Source: Dawidia cretensis (lineage in GTDB: Bacteria; Bacteroidota; Bacteroidia; Cytophagales; Cyclobacteriaceae). Taken from it: DNA of 64,000 bases. Where the stretch lies: positions 1 to 64,000 of the forward strand of contig NZ_JAHESE010000019.1 of assembly GCF_018598175.1 (NCBI RefSeq), given 5' to 3'. The notes under the pieces are model-generated. The model was not told the DNA's origin and searched no databases. It saw nothing but the letters and a program-made list of their open reading frames with translations. Each line of letters opens with the position of its first letter. Position 1 is the stretch's first letter. Below, piece by piece: positions 35,702-44,408 of the stretch. The position numbers and the translations under genes are program-made.

Positions 35702-36601
35702 CTAGCGTCGGATTTCAGCAAGCGTAAAGGGCGGCGTGACAATGGTGTTACTTTCATTCAGGGCACGATCGCGAATCTGGATGGTCAGACGCAACGGTGT
35801 ACTCATGCCGAAGATGCCGATGAAACCTTCCGACACCATGTGGTATCGGATGATACCATCCAACGATCCGTCGTCTTGCGTGAGTACGGGGAATCGACCA
35901 TTAAAAGACGGTGCACAGATCTTAGATTCACTATCGCGCGTCCAGTCGTAAGAAGTCCATTCACCATCCGGATTTGGCAAATATTCGAAGCCTACTTCAA
36001 TGTTGAACGAGGTCGGATTACGCTCGACTACAAAACGGCCTTCTACTTTCAGGAGGTTGTCGCCTTGTATGGCAATCCGTCTCTTTACCGTAAATGTTTC
36101 ATCGATGAGGTTGTCGCTCTCCAGCACGTACACCGAGTCAAAATGATAGGTTGTACAGGTATTGGGATAGATGTCGGCCGGCATGGTGGCGTAGTACTCC
36201 GGATCGTCCAGGGCCTTGTCCGTCAACAGGATTCCTTGATTTTGGCTCGTGGGCCGGATAAAATCGATCCGGTCGAGCCCGAGCGCTTGCGTGTCGTCGT
36301 CGGCAATGCGGAAAGGTACAATTCCGTTGTCAAATCCACCTGGTGAACCGTTCTTGATCGCATAGGTGTACGAATTATAGGGAGCTGCCTGGTAGCGCGG
36401 GTCGTTTGCGTCCAAACCCAGGTCGCCGTCGCCGTCCTGGAACGTCATGGACAGGGTCAGCGAGTCGGAGCCATTCACTTCGCGGAAAGAGACGCCTTCA
36501 AAGGCTATTTTGGGCGTGTTGGGATACTCAGGCGATTCAAAGCAGGCACTGATCATCCACGCCAAACCACCAAACAGGCACAAACTTTTTATAACTCTCA
36601 T
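35702..36601 (-). CDS. Lipoprotein of unknown function, 299 residues
   Basis: The ATG at 36601 gives MRVIKSLCLFGGLAWMISAC, a lipoprotein signal with Cys20, so it is preferred to a TTG eight codons upstream. The mature part is beta-rich and acidic (FQDGDGDLGLDANDP), with a run of Asp/Asn that might hold calcium, and ends NTIVTPPFTLAEI. Similar lipoproteins with a DGDGDLG motif are common and uncharacterised in Cytophagales. It is divergent from the LuxE-like gene, the two starts being 35 bases apart. Confidence 0.8.
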   Translation of the reverse strand: MRVIKSLCLFGGLAWMISACFESPEYPNTPKIAFEGVSFREVNGSDSLTLSMTFQDGDGDLGLDANDPRYQAAPYNSYTYAIKNGSPGGFDNGIVPFRIADDDTQALGLDRIDFIRPTSQNQGILLTDKALDDPEYYATMPADIYPNTCTTYHFDSVYVLESDNLIDETFTVKRRIAIQGDNLLKVEGRFVVERNPTSFNIEVGFEYLPNPDGEWTSYDWTRDSESKICAPSFNGRFPVLTQDDGSLDGIIRYHMVSEGFIGIFGMSTPLRLTIQIRDRALNESNTIVTPPFTLAEIRR

Positions 36602-36606
36602 TTCCG

Positions 36607-36614
36607 TATTTTTG
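36607..36614 (+). promoter_or_regulatory. -7 box (TATTTTTG) before the LuxE-like gene
   Basis: An exact TAnnTTTG match lies 22 bases before the TTG start at 36637. The -33 position falls in the lipoprotein gene and lacks TTG. Confidence 0.45.
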
Positions 36615-36636
36615 GACCCGGTCAAGTTAACGACGC

Positions 36637-37626
36637 TTGGATACTTTTAAAAATTTTGAATCGAAATTATACTCGGTAAACGATGATACCTTCAATGATA
36701 TTGCGTTGGAGGTATTTCGTTTCCAGGCGGGGAACAACCCCGTTTACGCCGCCTTTATTCGCCACCTGGGCGTGGCTCCGGCCACTATCAGGCATTGGCA
36801 GGACGTCCCGTTTTTGCCCATATCGTTTTTTAAGACGCATTTTCTGCAAACCGGCCAATGGACGCCCGAAGTGACCTTTACCAGCAGCGGCACCACCGGC
36901 GCCACCACGAGCCGCCACGGCGTGGGGCAGTTGGCCTTTTACCATCAACACGCCCAGCGGTGTTTCGAGTTCTTCTTTGGCCCCCTGACAGACTACCATT
37001 TTCTGGCACTGTTACCGTCTTACCTTGAGCGGCAAGGTTCGTCGCTCATTGCCATGATGGACTATTTCATAAAAAATAGCCAATCCGAATATTCGGCGTA
37101 CTACCTGCACCAGACCGACAAGCTGCTGGCCGATGTAGCGAAGCTGCGCCATACCTCCAAAAAGATCATCCTGTGGGGAGTATCGTTTGCCTTGCTGGAC
37201 CTGGCTGAAAAACATGACGTCGACCTTAGCCATTGCCTGGTCTTTGAAACCGGGGGCATGAAGGGGCGACGTAAGGAAATTACCCGCGCCGCGCTGCACC
37301 AAACCTTATACGAACGATTGCATGTCCGGCCGGTATTTTCCGAATACGGCATGACCGAGTTGCTTTCTCAGGCCTATACAACCGGAAAATATACATTTAA
37401 ATGCCCGCCCTGGATGCGTATTACGGGCCGGGAAGTAACGGATCCGCTACGCAAGGGGTTACTTGATGAAACGGCAGGGATTAACGTCGTAGACCTGGCA
37501 AACTTCCAGACGATTTCCTTCCTGGAAACCGAAGACCTGGGAAAAGTATATGAATCAGGCGCATTCGAGGTCCTCGGACGGATGGACAACAGTGATATTC
37601 GAGGATGTAATTTGATGATGGAGTAA
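36637..37626 (+). CDS. LuxE-like acyl-protein synthetase
   Basis: The start is a TTG (MDTFKNFESKLY); no ATG lies nearby in frame. The 329-residue protein has the adenylating-enzyme phosphate loop TSSGTTGATTS (about 80-90) and, later, FSEYGMTELLSQAY, both typical of the LuxE/acyl-CoA ligase-like group. LuxE activates a fatty acid to acyl-AMP and moves it to an enzyme Cys for reduction by LuxC. No luxC or luxAB gene is present, so the acyl acceptor is unknown. It probably makes an activated acyl or aryl group for lipid or pigment synthesis. Confidence 0.85.
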   Translation: MDTFKNFESKLYSVNDDTFNDIALEVFRFQAGNNPVYAAFIRHLGVAPATIRHWQDVPFLPISFFKTHFLQTGQWTPEVTFTSSGTTGATTSRHGVGQLAFYHQHAQRCFEFFFGPLTDYHFLALLPSYLERQGSSLIAMMDYFIKNSQSEYSAYYLHQTDKLLADVAKLRHTSKKIILWGVSFALLDLAEKHDVDLSHCLVFETGGMKGRRKEITRAALHQTLYERLHVRPVFSEYGMTELLSQAYTTGKYTFKCPPWMRITGREVTDPLRKGLLDETAGINVVDLANFQTISFLETEDLGKVYESGAFEVLGRMDNSDIRGCNLMME

Positions 37627-37655
37627 GAAAACCGCGTCGATTGCACCTTTTCACA

Positions 37656-37686
37656 TTTGTTTTCTTATTAAAGAACCATATTTTTG
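37656..37686 (+). promoter_or_regulatory. Bacteroidota promoter (TTTG-N19-TATTTTTG) of the 41-residue lipoprotein
   Basis: TTTG at 37656-37659, a 19-base spacer and TATTTTTG at 37679-37686 give a consensus match. The ATG at 37707 is 20 bases beyond. Confidence 0.8.
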
Positions 37687-37706
37687 TTAGTAACCAATTC
37701 TATAAC

Positions 37707-37832
37707 ATGAAAAAGATTGTTGCATTCGCACTCTTAGCAGCTTTCATCTCAGCGTGCAGCCAGTACACTTGTCCTACCTATACGAAAAAGGAGGCTCCCA
37801 AGCACACTGCCAAGACCGCCCAAAGAATCTAA
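37707..37832 (+). CDS. 41-residue lipoprotein with CSQYTCPTY start
   Basis: The ATG at 37707 gives MKKIVAFALLAAFISAC, a complete lipoprotein signal with Cys17. The mature part is only about 25 residues, CSQYTCPTYTKK followed by a Lys/Thr-rich tail. A consensus promoter lies directly upstream, which argues that this short frame is real. The same Cys-x-Gln...Cys-Pro-x-Tyr pattern opens the larger lipoprotein at 27558. Similar tiny lipoproteins occur in other Bacteroidota from memory. Function unknown. Confidence 0.75.
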   Translation: MKKIVAFALLAAFISACSQYTCPTYTKKEAPKHTAKTAQRI

Positions 37833-38086
37833 TCAGCATCCCTTCATTCCCTCAGTTGGTACGATCGCTGTTGCCCAATAGCAGTTCAAGCCTCGAGGAC
37901 AAAGCGACGATAACCCGTAGCGGCACCGTGCCCGGGCCTTATCCCGCTTGTGAAACAAGCCACTAGATACTGAAAAGCCAACGCCTCTCCCGCCGCCGCA
38001 TCCCTTCGGCTGCTCAGCAGCGTATGTATGTTTTTTAACATAGTTTCCAGGAATGGACATGTTTACTTTTCTGTCAACCAGGAAAA
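37833..38086. other. Intergenic stretch without a recognised gene
   Basis: Between the small lipoprotein and the valS terminator I see no convincing frame. A short GCTTGT/ACAAGC hairpin near 37946 lacks a T-tract, and there is no tRNA shape. Confidence 0.5.
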
Positions 38087-38122
38087 GAAAAGGCTCTCTG
38101 ATGATCTCAGAGAGCCTTTTTT
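38087..38122 (-). terminator. Terminator of valS (bidirectional shape)
   Basis: The stem AAAGGCTCTCTGA / TCAGAGAGCCTTT (about 38088-38119) has a five-base loop with an A-rich left and T-rich right flank. It lies directly after the leftward valS stop at 38143. Confidence 0.9.
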
Positions 38123-38142
38123 TATGGACGCAAGCCACATGT

Positions 38143-40773
38143 CTACCGACTCAAGGCCTCTTCCAGCGCTTTGATCCTTGTCTCAGCATCCTCTTTCTTT
38201 TTATACTCGATGTCCAGTACCTTCTTTGGCGCACCCGCAACAAACTTCTCATTTGAAAGCTTTTGGTTCACCTTCTCGAGGAATCCTTGCTGGTAAATCA
38301 ATTCCTTTTGCAGCTCATCGCGTTCTTGCTCCGCGTTCACTTTCCCCTCGAGCGGGATAAAGAATTCTGCCGACCGCACCAGGAATGGCGACGATTGCCC
38401 TGCCGGTGCTTCTGTCACAAAGTTGATTTCCTTCAGGTTTGCCAGCTTTTTAACTACTGTCCAGCACGCCTTCACCGGTACCTTCTCACCATTTTTAACC
38501 AGCAGTGTCAGCGCCTCTTTCGGTGACAGGCCTTTTGCATTACGCATATTCCGAACCTCGGTAATGATCTCAAATGCCAACCGGGCTTCCTGTAGCAGCG
38601 TATCTTCGAACGGTCCAGCCACGGGCCATGCGGCCTTGATCACGCAGTCGTCATCGGTACGCTCCTGCAGCGCGTGCCACAGTTCTTCTGTAATGAACGG
38701 CATGAAGGGGTGCGTGGCGCGGAGCAAGGTTTCGAAGAAACCCACCGTGCGGCTATACGTTGCTGCATCGATCGGCTTGCCAAACTCCGGCTTGACCATT
38801 TCAATATACCACGAGCAGAAGTCGTCCCACACCAGTTTGCGTACAGCGTGGACCGCGTCCGACATTCTGAACTTGCTGAAGTGATCGTTCAGCTCGGCCA
38901 GCGACTGCTGCAGTTGTGTTTCAAACCATGCCACCGCCGTAGCGTTTTCTTCGGGTGTCGGTATATCGGCCACCGTAAGGCCCTTCACAAACAGGAAAGC
39001 ATTCCAGATTTTGTTCGTAAAGTTGCGGCCCTGCTCAATCAGCTTTTCATCGTACAGCAAGTCGTTGCCCGCCGGCGAGCTGAACAGCATACCCGTGCGC
39101 ACGGCGTCGGCGCCGAAGGTGGCAATGAGGTCGAGCGGATCGGGCGAGTTGCCCAGCGATTTTGACATCTTGCGGCCTTGTTTGTCGCGTACAATGCCTG
39201 TCAGGTATACATTCTTAAACGGCATGGCGCCGCGGTATTCATAGCCTGCAATGATCATACGCGCTACCCAGAAGAACAAAATTTCCGGGGCCGTCACCAG
39301 GTCATTAGTAGGATAGAAGTAATTCAGGTCGGCATTGCCGGCGTTACCATCTTTAAAAACCGTGGTATCAAAGACAGCAATAGGCCACAGCCAGCTCGAG
39401 AACCAGGTGTCCATTACGTCTGGATCCTGGCGGACCTCGGCGGCGGTAACATTCGGGTTCCTGGCCTGGAAGAGCGCAAGGGCTTCGGCTTCGGTTCTCG
39501 CCACTACGTGGTCGCCGGCGGCATTATACCATGCCGGTATGCGGTGGCCCCACCACAGCTGGCGGGAGATACACCAATCCCGCACATTGCTCATCCAGTG
39601 GTTGTAGGTGTTCTTGAACTTCGGCGGAATAAGTTGAATGTCGTCATTCATGACGTGCTTCAGCGCCGGCTTGGTGATGGTATCCATTTTCAGGAACCAC
39701 TGCAGCGACAGACGCGGCTCGATCACGGCATCCGTTCTTTCCGAGAAACCTACGTGACTGGTATACTCCTCGGCTTTCACCAGGTAGCCAGTGGCTTCCA
39801 GTTCTTTGGCAATCTTTTTACGTGCAATGAAACGGTCTTCGCCAACGTATAGCCTGGCCTTTTCGTTCAGCGTGCCATCCTCATTGAGAATGTCGATCAC
39901 CTCCAGGTTATGCTTGCGGCCGAGCTCGTTGTCGTTCATGTCGTGCGCGGGTGTTACTTTCAAACAGCCCGTACCAAAATCCATCGCGACATATTCGTCT
40001 TCTATAATGGGAATCGCGCGGTTGATCAGCGGGATCAGTGCACGCTTGCCCTTCAGGTGTTTGTACCGCTCGTCGGCGGGATTTACGCAGATGGCCGCGT
40101 CGGCCATGATCGTTTCGGGACGTACCGTCGCGATGGTTACATATTCATCCTGGCTGCCTTCAATGGCGTAGCGAATGTGGTATAATTTTGAGGGGACGTC
40201 GCGGTGAATAACTTCGTCGTCCGACAGTGCAGTCTTGCCGGCAGGGTCCCAGTTGACCATGCGCATGCCGCGATAGATATTGCCTTTGTTATACAAGTCG
40301 ATGAAAACATCGACCACGGCTTCGTAGTAGTCGGGATCCATGGTAAACTTGGTGCGATCCCAATCGCAGGAGGCGCCAAGCTTCTTCAGCTGTTCGAGGA
40401 TGATGCCACCATACTTTTCCTTCCATTCCCACGCATACTTCAAAAACTCTTCGCGGGAGAGGTCTGACTTCTTAATGCCACGTTCACGTAGCATGGCAAC
40501 GACCTTGGCTTCGGTAGCGATCGACGCATGGTCGGTGCCCGGCACCCAGCAGGCTTCTTTGCCTTCCATACGTGCTTTACGTACGAGCACATCCTGGATG
40601 GTGTTGTTCAGCATGTGGCCCATGTGCAGCACGCCCGTCACGTTCGGCGGCGGGATCACAATGGTGTAAGGTTCTTTTCCGGATGTCGGCTTGGCGTGGA
40701 AAAAGCCTTTTTTCATCCAGTACTTGTACCACTTGTCTTCTACTTCTGCAGGGTTATATTTTGTCGAAAGCAT
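38143..40773 (-). CDS. valS: Valyl-tRNA synthetase
   Basis: The 876-residue class I synthetase shows the HIGH motif as HMGH (50-53, [15 protein letters not shown]) and KMSKS (about 535, [10 protein letters not shown]). The editing domain follows with [12 protein letters not shown], and [17 protein letters not shown] is in the catalytic core. The C-terminal 65 or so residues form the tRNA-binding coiled coil ([19 protein letters not shown]). It charges tRNA-Val. It is a single gene with its own terminator and a promoter-like box upstream. Confidence 0.97.
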   Translation of the reverse strand: MLSTKYNPAEVEDKWYKYWMKKGFFHAKPTSGKEPYTIVIPPPNVTGVLHMGHMLNNTIQDVLVRKARMEGKEACWVPGTDHASIATEAKVVAMLRERGIKKSDLSREEFLKYAWEWKEKYGGIILEQLKKLGASCDWDRTKFTMDPDYYEAVVDVFIDLYNKGNIYRGMRMVNWDPAGKTALSDDEVIHRDVPSKLYHIRYAIEGSQDEYVTIATVRPETIMADAAICVNPADERYKHLKGKRALIPLINRAIPIIEDEYVAMDFGTGCLKVTPAHDMNDNELGRKHNLEVIDILNEDGTLNEKARLYVGEDRFIARKKIAKELEATGYLVKAEEYTSHVGFSERTDAVIEPRLSLQWFLKMDTITKPALKHVMNDDIQLIPPKFKNTYNHWMSNVRDWCISRQLWWGHRIPAWYNAAGDHVVARTEAEALALFQARNPNVTAAEVRQDPDVMDTWFSSWLWPIAVFDTTVFKDGNAGNADLNYFYPTNDLVTAPEILFFWVARMIIAGYEYRGAMPFKNVYLTGIVRDKQGRKMSKSLGNSPDPLDLIATFGADAVRTGMLFSSPAGNDLLYDEKLIEQGRNFTNKIWNAFLFVKGLTVADIPTPEENATAVAWFETQLQQSLAELNDHFSKFRMSDAVHAVRKLVWDDFCSWYIEMVKPEFGKPIDAATYSRTVGFFETLLRATHPFMPFITEELWHALQERTDDDCVIKAAWPVAGPFEDTLLQEARLAFEIITEVRNMRNAKGLSPKEALTLLVKNGEKVPVKACWTVVKKLANLKEINFVTEAPAGQSSPFLVRSAEFFIPLEGKVNAEQERDELQKELIYQQGFLEKVNQKLSNEKFVAGAPKKVLDIEYKKKEDAETRIKALEEALSR

Positions 40774-40847
40774 ATCAATAGGGTATTGGGCTCACGGAGC
40801 ACCCTTCTAGCAGTATTTGCAACCGCCGGCGGGCGTCCGTAAGGCCG

Positions 40848-40855
40848 CAAAAATA
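40848..40855 (-). promoter_or_regulatory. -7 box of valS (CAAAAATA on the + strand)
   Basis: The reverse complement TATTTTTG matches TAnnTTTG and lies about 75 bases before the valS ATG. No CAA is found at the -33 spacing. A leader of about 65 bases would result; no T-box is expected or seen. Confidence 0.45.
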
Positions 40856-40975
40856 AAGAAAATGAGCATACGACAGTGGGGAAAATGGGCTCAAAATGCA
40901 GGGGCTGGAATAATCCGGTTGGACCGAAATCCACCGGGCCGTCGCGTTGCGTAGATAGGGTACCTGAGACACCTT

Positions 40976-42106
40976 ATGAAAATTCTTGCTGCCACGAAAC
41001 CCGAACCGGAAATCCGGTGGAAGCAGCTTTGGAGCCTGGCCGCCCTGTATGCCTCGGTGGTCGTCGGCTGGATAGCGTACAAACGCTATCAACCCAAGCT
41101 GCTCGTTGAATTTCACTTCACGCAGTTTTCGCTTTTGCTCGTCGTAGCAGAAGCTATCATTGTGACGGTCACACCACCCCTGGCGGGGCTGCTGGGGGAC
41201 CGCTACCGCGCCGAGAAGGGCCATCGCATTCCCATCATCTCGGCGGGCATCAGCTTTGCCGCCATGATCTTTATGGCCGTAGCCTTTACGCTGCTGGCAC
41301 ACCCCGGCGAAACGTTTAAATGGATACTGCCGGTGCTGATCATCTGCTGGCTGATCGCCATGAGCATCTTCACCAGTCCTGCGCTGTCCACGCTCGAGCT
41401 CTTTACTCCCGTCGAGCAGCTGCCACGGGCCATGGCTTTGCTCACGATCATCGGCAACCTGGTCTATGCGCTCGAGCCTGTCATCGTCGACATTATCGAC
41501 TATGCCGGTGCACCGGCCACCTTCATGGCGGGTGGGGCTGTTGTGGCTCTATCGGGCCTGGCGCTGAAAAAGAACTCGCTGCACCTGTTCAAAACGCAGG
41601 CCGGCAGAGAGGAAGAAACAGAAGCTGATGCGGATCTGGGCACGGCACGGTATGGTCACATTTTACTACTAGGTATAGCGTTGGGCACCGCCACCACGGT
41701 CATGTTCAACCTCTTCCCCGACGTGTTGCAACCGCGCATCGGGGCGTGGCTGCATGCCGCCAACGGCAAGGTATTGCTGGTATATATCCTGGTACTGTCA
41801 GCCATTGTCTCGTGGCCGGCCAGCCATATGGTCACACGACTGGGCCTGCGCAAGACCTTTTACGGAAGCTTGTTCCTGATCGTGCTCGTCATGACGTTGC
41901 TTTTTGTGGTGCAACAGCCGATAGTCGTACTTGTGCTCACATTGTTGTTTGCCTTGTTGTTCTCGACCTTGTCAGTAAGCTCGCTGCCGCTGGCCATCCG
42001 TCGGGCAGCATCTGACCACAAAGTCTTTTCCGTAGGTATATTTTTTAGTGGTGTCGCATTGCCCGATGGTATAATCGAAGTATTGCAAGCGCTCCATCTC
42101 TTATAA
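40976..42106 (+). CDS. MFS transporter, 376 residues
   Basis: The protein has about 11-12 hydrophobic helices with the MFS layout. The loop after helix 2 reads GLLGDRYRAEKGHR, a variant of the family A motif. A cytoplasmic linker (GREEETEADADLG, about 210) splits the two halves. The substrate cannot be inferred. It is divergent from valS, and a terminator follows, so it is separate from the sugar locus downstream. Confidence 0.85.
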   Translation: MKILAATKPEPEIRWKQLWSLAALYASVVVGWIAYKRYQPKLLVEFHFTQFSLLLVVAEAIIVTVTPPLAGLLGDRYRAEKGHRIPIISAGISFAAMIFMAVAFTLLAHPGETFKWILPVLIICWLIAMSIFTSPALSTLELFTPVEQLPRAMALLTIIGNLVYALEPVIVDIIDYAGAPATFMAGGAVVALSGLALKKNSLHLFKTQAGREEETEADADLGTARYGHILLLGIALGTATTVMFNLFPDVLQPRIGAWLHAANGKVLLVYILVLSAIVSWPASHMVTRLGLRKTFYGSLFLIVLVMTLLFVVQQPIVVLVLTLLFALLFSTLSVSSLPLAIRRAASDHKVFSVGIFFSGVALPDGIIEVLQALHLL

Positions 42107-42135
42107 GATCTTTCTTTGACGCGTGAGGTTGGTTT

Positions 42136-42170
42136 GGCCGGTTTGAGTTTCTCAACCCGGCCTTCTTTTA
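42136..42170 (+). terminator. Rho-independent terminator of the MFS gene
   Basis: The stem GGCCGGTTTGAG (42136-42147) / CTCAACCCGGCC (42151-42162) has one G-T pair, a three-base loop and then TTCTTTTA. Confidence 0.85.
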
Positions 42171-42204
42171 TACGCTTATCCACGCGAAGCCCGTCCATGG
42201 GGCG

Positions 42205-42400
42205 ACTTACCTGTGTGGCGGTAACCACCGGCAAGGTGCGTGTAGACTATTATAGAGGACAACAACCCCAAAGAACTTGCCGTGCTGACACCGGGCCAGC
42301 AGGTGGCGTATGATGCAGGCAGGACCGCTCGAGGTGAGCATCGCACACAAGGCAAACAAAACGGTATCTTACAAGGTTGTTACCCCGCTGATAGAAAAAG
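42205..42400 (+). pseudogene. Remnant of a fecR anti-sigma factor gene
   Basis: Three pieces in three frames resemble consecutive parts of FecR C-terminal domains. VAVTTGKVRVDYY starts near 42215. About 20 bases on and in another frame comes ELAVLTPGQQVAYDAG (42273-42320). The third frame then gives GPLEVSIAHKANKTVSYK (about 42319-42375). In intact FecR proteins VAVTTGKV and LTPGQQ follow each other in one frame, roughly 15-20 residues apart. No start, N-terminal part or sigma-factor gene is left. I read it as a decayed gene at the head of the sugar locus. Confidence 0.65.
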
Positions 42401-42411
42401 ATCCCCGTTTT

Positions 42412-42442
42412 TTTGGCGGTTCAAACATTTGCGCTAGTTTTG
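42412..42442 (+). promoter_or_regulatory. Promoter of the sugar locus (TTTG-N19-TAGTTTTG)
   Basis: TTTG at 42412-42415, a 19-base spacer and TAGTTTTG at 42435-42442 match both housekeeping promoter elements. It lies right after the fecR remnant, with a leader of about 80 bases before the first ATG at 42530. Confidence 0.75.
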
Positions 42443-42529
42443 AGTTATCGAATGTTCATACATACACACATTTTTATAAGATGGGCAGGAGATGAAGGAA
42501 ATGCAAAAACGAAAAGATAGATAAGCGTC

Positions 42530-44335
42530 ATGATGGACAGAAGCGATTTGGTAGCAGGAGCGGAGGTTAACGAGACCAGGATAACGTCGAATTATGATAA
42601 ACATCCGGCTATCCGGGTGGAGGCGACTGACGAGAACTGTTGGGCAGGCTGGAAGCATATATCTACCCAGCTCCAAAAACATGTTAATGAAAGACGACAA
42701 TACCAGCCAAATGTTGTGCTGGTGGTCGATTGCTACCAGGGCGTGTATTGGGAGTCCCTCGAGAAGACCCTGCGCGATACCCTGGAGTATGACTCCTTTG
42801 TTGTCACCCGCACGGCATATAAGGAAGAGGAGGACATTCGCGAGATGGTATATCCCTACCTGACAGATGACCGTGTTTTTGGCAAACTGACCTCGTTGGA
42901 AATCCAGGATTACTTTGACCCCAAGGCCGTTGAGACGCTCAAAAAGCAAGTAGCATCTGGTCAGGGTGTGACAGTAGTAGTAGGAGAGGGGGCCGCAGCG
43001 GTTGTTGGCCACGGCGATATCCTGGTGTATGTCGATATGGCGCGGTGGGAAATACAACTGCGCATGCGCCGGCATGAAGTGAATAACCTGGGGGTACAAA
43101 ACCAACAGGCTACTTTCTCACAGCAATACAAACAAGGGTTCTTTATTGATTGGCGCGTGTTGGACCGCCACAAACAAACCCTGATGGATTCGTGGGATTA
43201 TGTCCTGGATACAAATAAACACAATGAACCCAAACTTGTGCGGGGCACATCTATTCGTCAAGGACTGAAACTGGTATCGAATAAGCCTTTCCGCGTGGTG
43301 CCTTTTTTTGATCCCGGCCCGTGGGGTGGACAATGGATGAAGGAAGTGTGCGACCTCGACAAGTCCGCAGAGAATTACGCATGGTGTTTTGACTGTGTGC
43401 CCGAAGAGAATAGCCTGTTGCTGCGATTCGGTCAACACGTGGTGGAAATACCTTCCATCAACCTGGTGTTCGCGTATCCGCAGTCGCTGCTGGGGCAGCA
43501 TGTATATCAACGCTTTGGCAGGGAGTTTCCCATTCGTTTCGATTTTCTGGATACCATGGAGGGTGGCAACCTGAGCTTACAGGTACACCCCACAAAAGAA
43601 TATATAAAAGAACACTTCGGACTGGACTACACCCAGGACGAAAGCTACTATATGTTGGATACCCGTGAGGACGCCGTAGTGTATCTCGGCACGAAGAACG
43701 GCATAGATCCAACGGAGATGATCGACAAGCTACGGGAGGCTCAGCAGACAAGTAGGTTCGATGCGGAGAAATACGTCAACAAGTGGCCCGTAAAGAAACA
43801 CGACCATGTGCTCATTCCCGCGGGAACGGTACATTGTTCCGGGCGAAACAGCATGGTACTGGAAATCAGCGCTACCCCTTACATCTTCACCTTTAAATTG
43901 TGGGATTGGGATCGCTTAGGCCTTGACGGCAAGCCACGTCCCATTCACATCGACCATGGTGAGAAAGTAATCCAATGGGATCGTCAGACGGAGTGGACAA
44001 AGAAAAATCTGATCAATGCTATTGAGAAGATCGGCGAAGGCGACGGTTGGATCGAAGAAAAAACAGGCTTGCATGCCTCGCAATTCATTGAGACCCGGCG
44101 GCATTGGTTTACCGGCACAGTGCCGCATCACACCGGTAACACGGTCAATGTGCTTAACCTGATTGAGGGACGCGAAGCGATTGTTGAAAGCCCCTCCGGC
44201 GCATTTGAGCCGTTTGTGGTGCACTATGCGGAAACATTTATTGTGCCAGCCGCTGTAGGAGAGTATACGGTTCGGCCACATGGCGAGTCGGTTGGACAAC
44301 AGTGTGCCACGATCAAAGCATTTGTACGAAACTAA
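42530..44335 (+). CDS. Class I mannose-6-phosphate isomerase with kinase-like N-terminal half
   Basis: The 601-residue protein has two parts. Residues about 290-601 match type I phosphomannose isomerase: GGNLSLQVHP with the metal Gln and His, IPAGTVHCSGRNS, and a cupin end. Residues about 50-240 resemble a nucleotide-kinase core (VVLVVDCYQGVY, VYVDMARWEIQLRMRRH), but no Walker A GxxxxGKS is present. Bacteroidota have isomerases of this long form, from memory. It should convert mannose-6-phosphate to fructose-6-phosphate. Its place before the symporter and the mannosidase genes fits use of released mannose. ATG at 42533 is an equally possible start. Confidence 0.88.
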   Translation: MMDRSDLVAGAEVNETRITSNYDKHPAIRVEATDENCWAGWKHISTQLQKHVNERRQYQPNVVLVVDCYQGVYWESLEKTLRDTLEYDSFVVTRTAYKEEEDIREMVYPYLTDDRVFGKLTSLEIQDYFDPKAVETLKKQVASGQGVTVVVGEGAAAVVGHGDILVYVDMARWEIQLRMRRHEVNNLGVQNQQATFSQQYKQGFFIDWRVLDRHKQTLMDSWDYVLDTNKHNEPKLVRGTSIRQGLKLVSNKPFRVVPFFDPGPWGGQWMKEVCDLDKSAENYAWCFDCVPEENSLLLRFGQHVVEIPSINLVFAYPQSLLGQHVYQRFGREFPIRFDFLDTMEGGNLSLQVHPTKEYIKEHFGLDYTQDESYYMLDTREDAVVYLGTKNGIDPTEMIDKLREAQQTSRFDAEKYVNKWPVKKHDHVLIPAGTVHCSGRNSMVLEISATPYIFTFKLWDWDRLGLDGKPRPIHIDHGEKVIQWDRQTEWTKKNLINAIEKIGEGDGWIEEKTGLHASQFIETRRHWFTGTVPHHTGNTVNVLNLIEGREAIVESPSGAFEPFVVHYAETFIVPAAVGEYTVRPHGESVGQQCATIKAFVRN

Positions 44336-44408
44336 ACAACCGAATACCTGCGCCTGTACGAGCTATTAATGCAAGGGTATATAGGGCAGTGCTAAATTTT
44401 TATGTCTT

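Noticed and set aside
37940-37965. Short hairpin GCTTGT/ACAAGC after the small lipoprotein gene
   Set aside because: It has a six-base stem with no T-tract and is too far from the stop to call a terminator.
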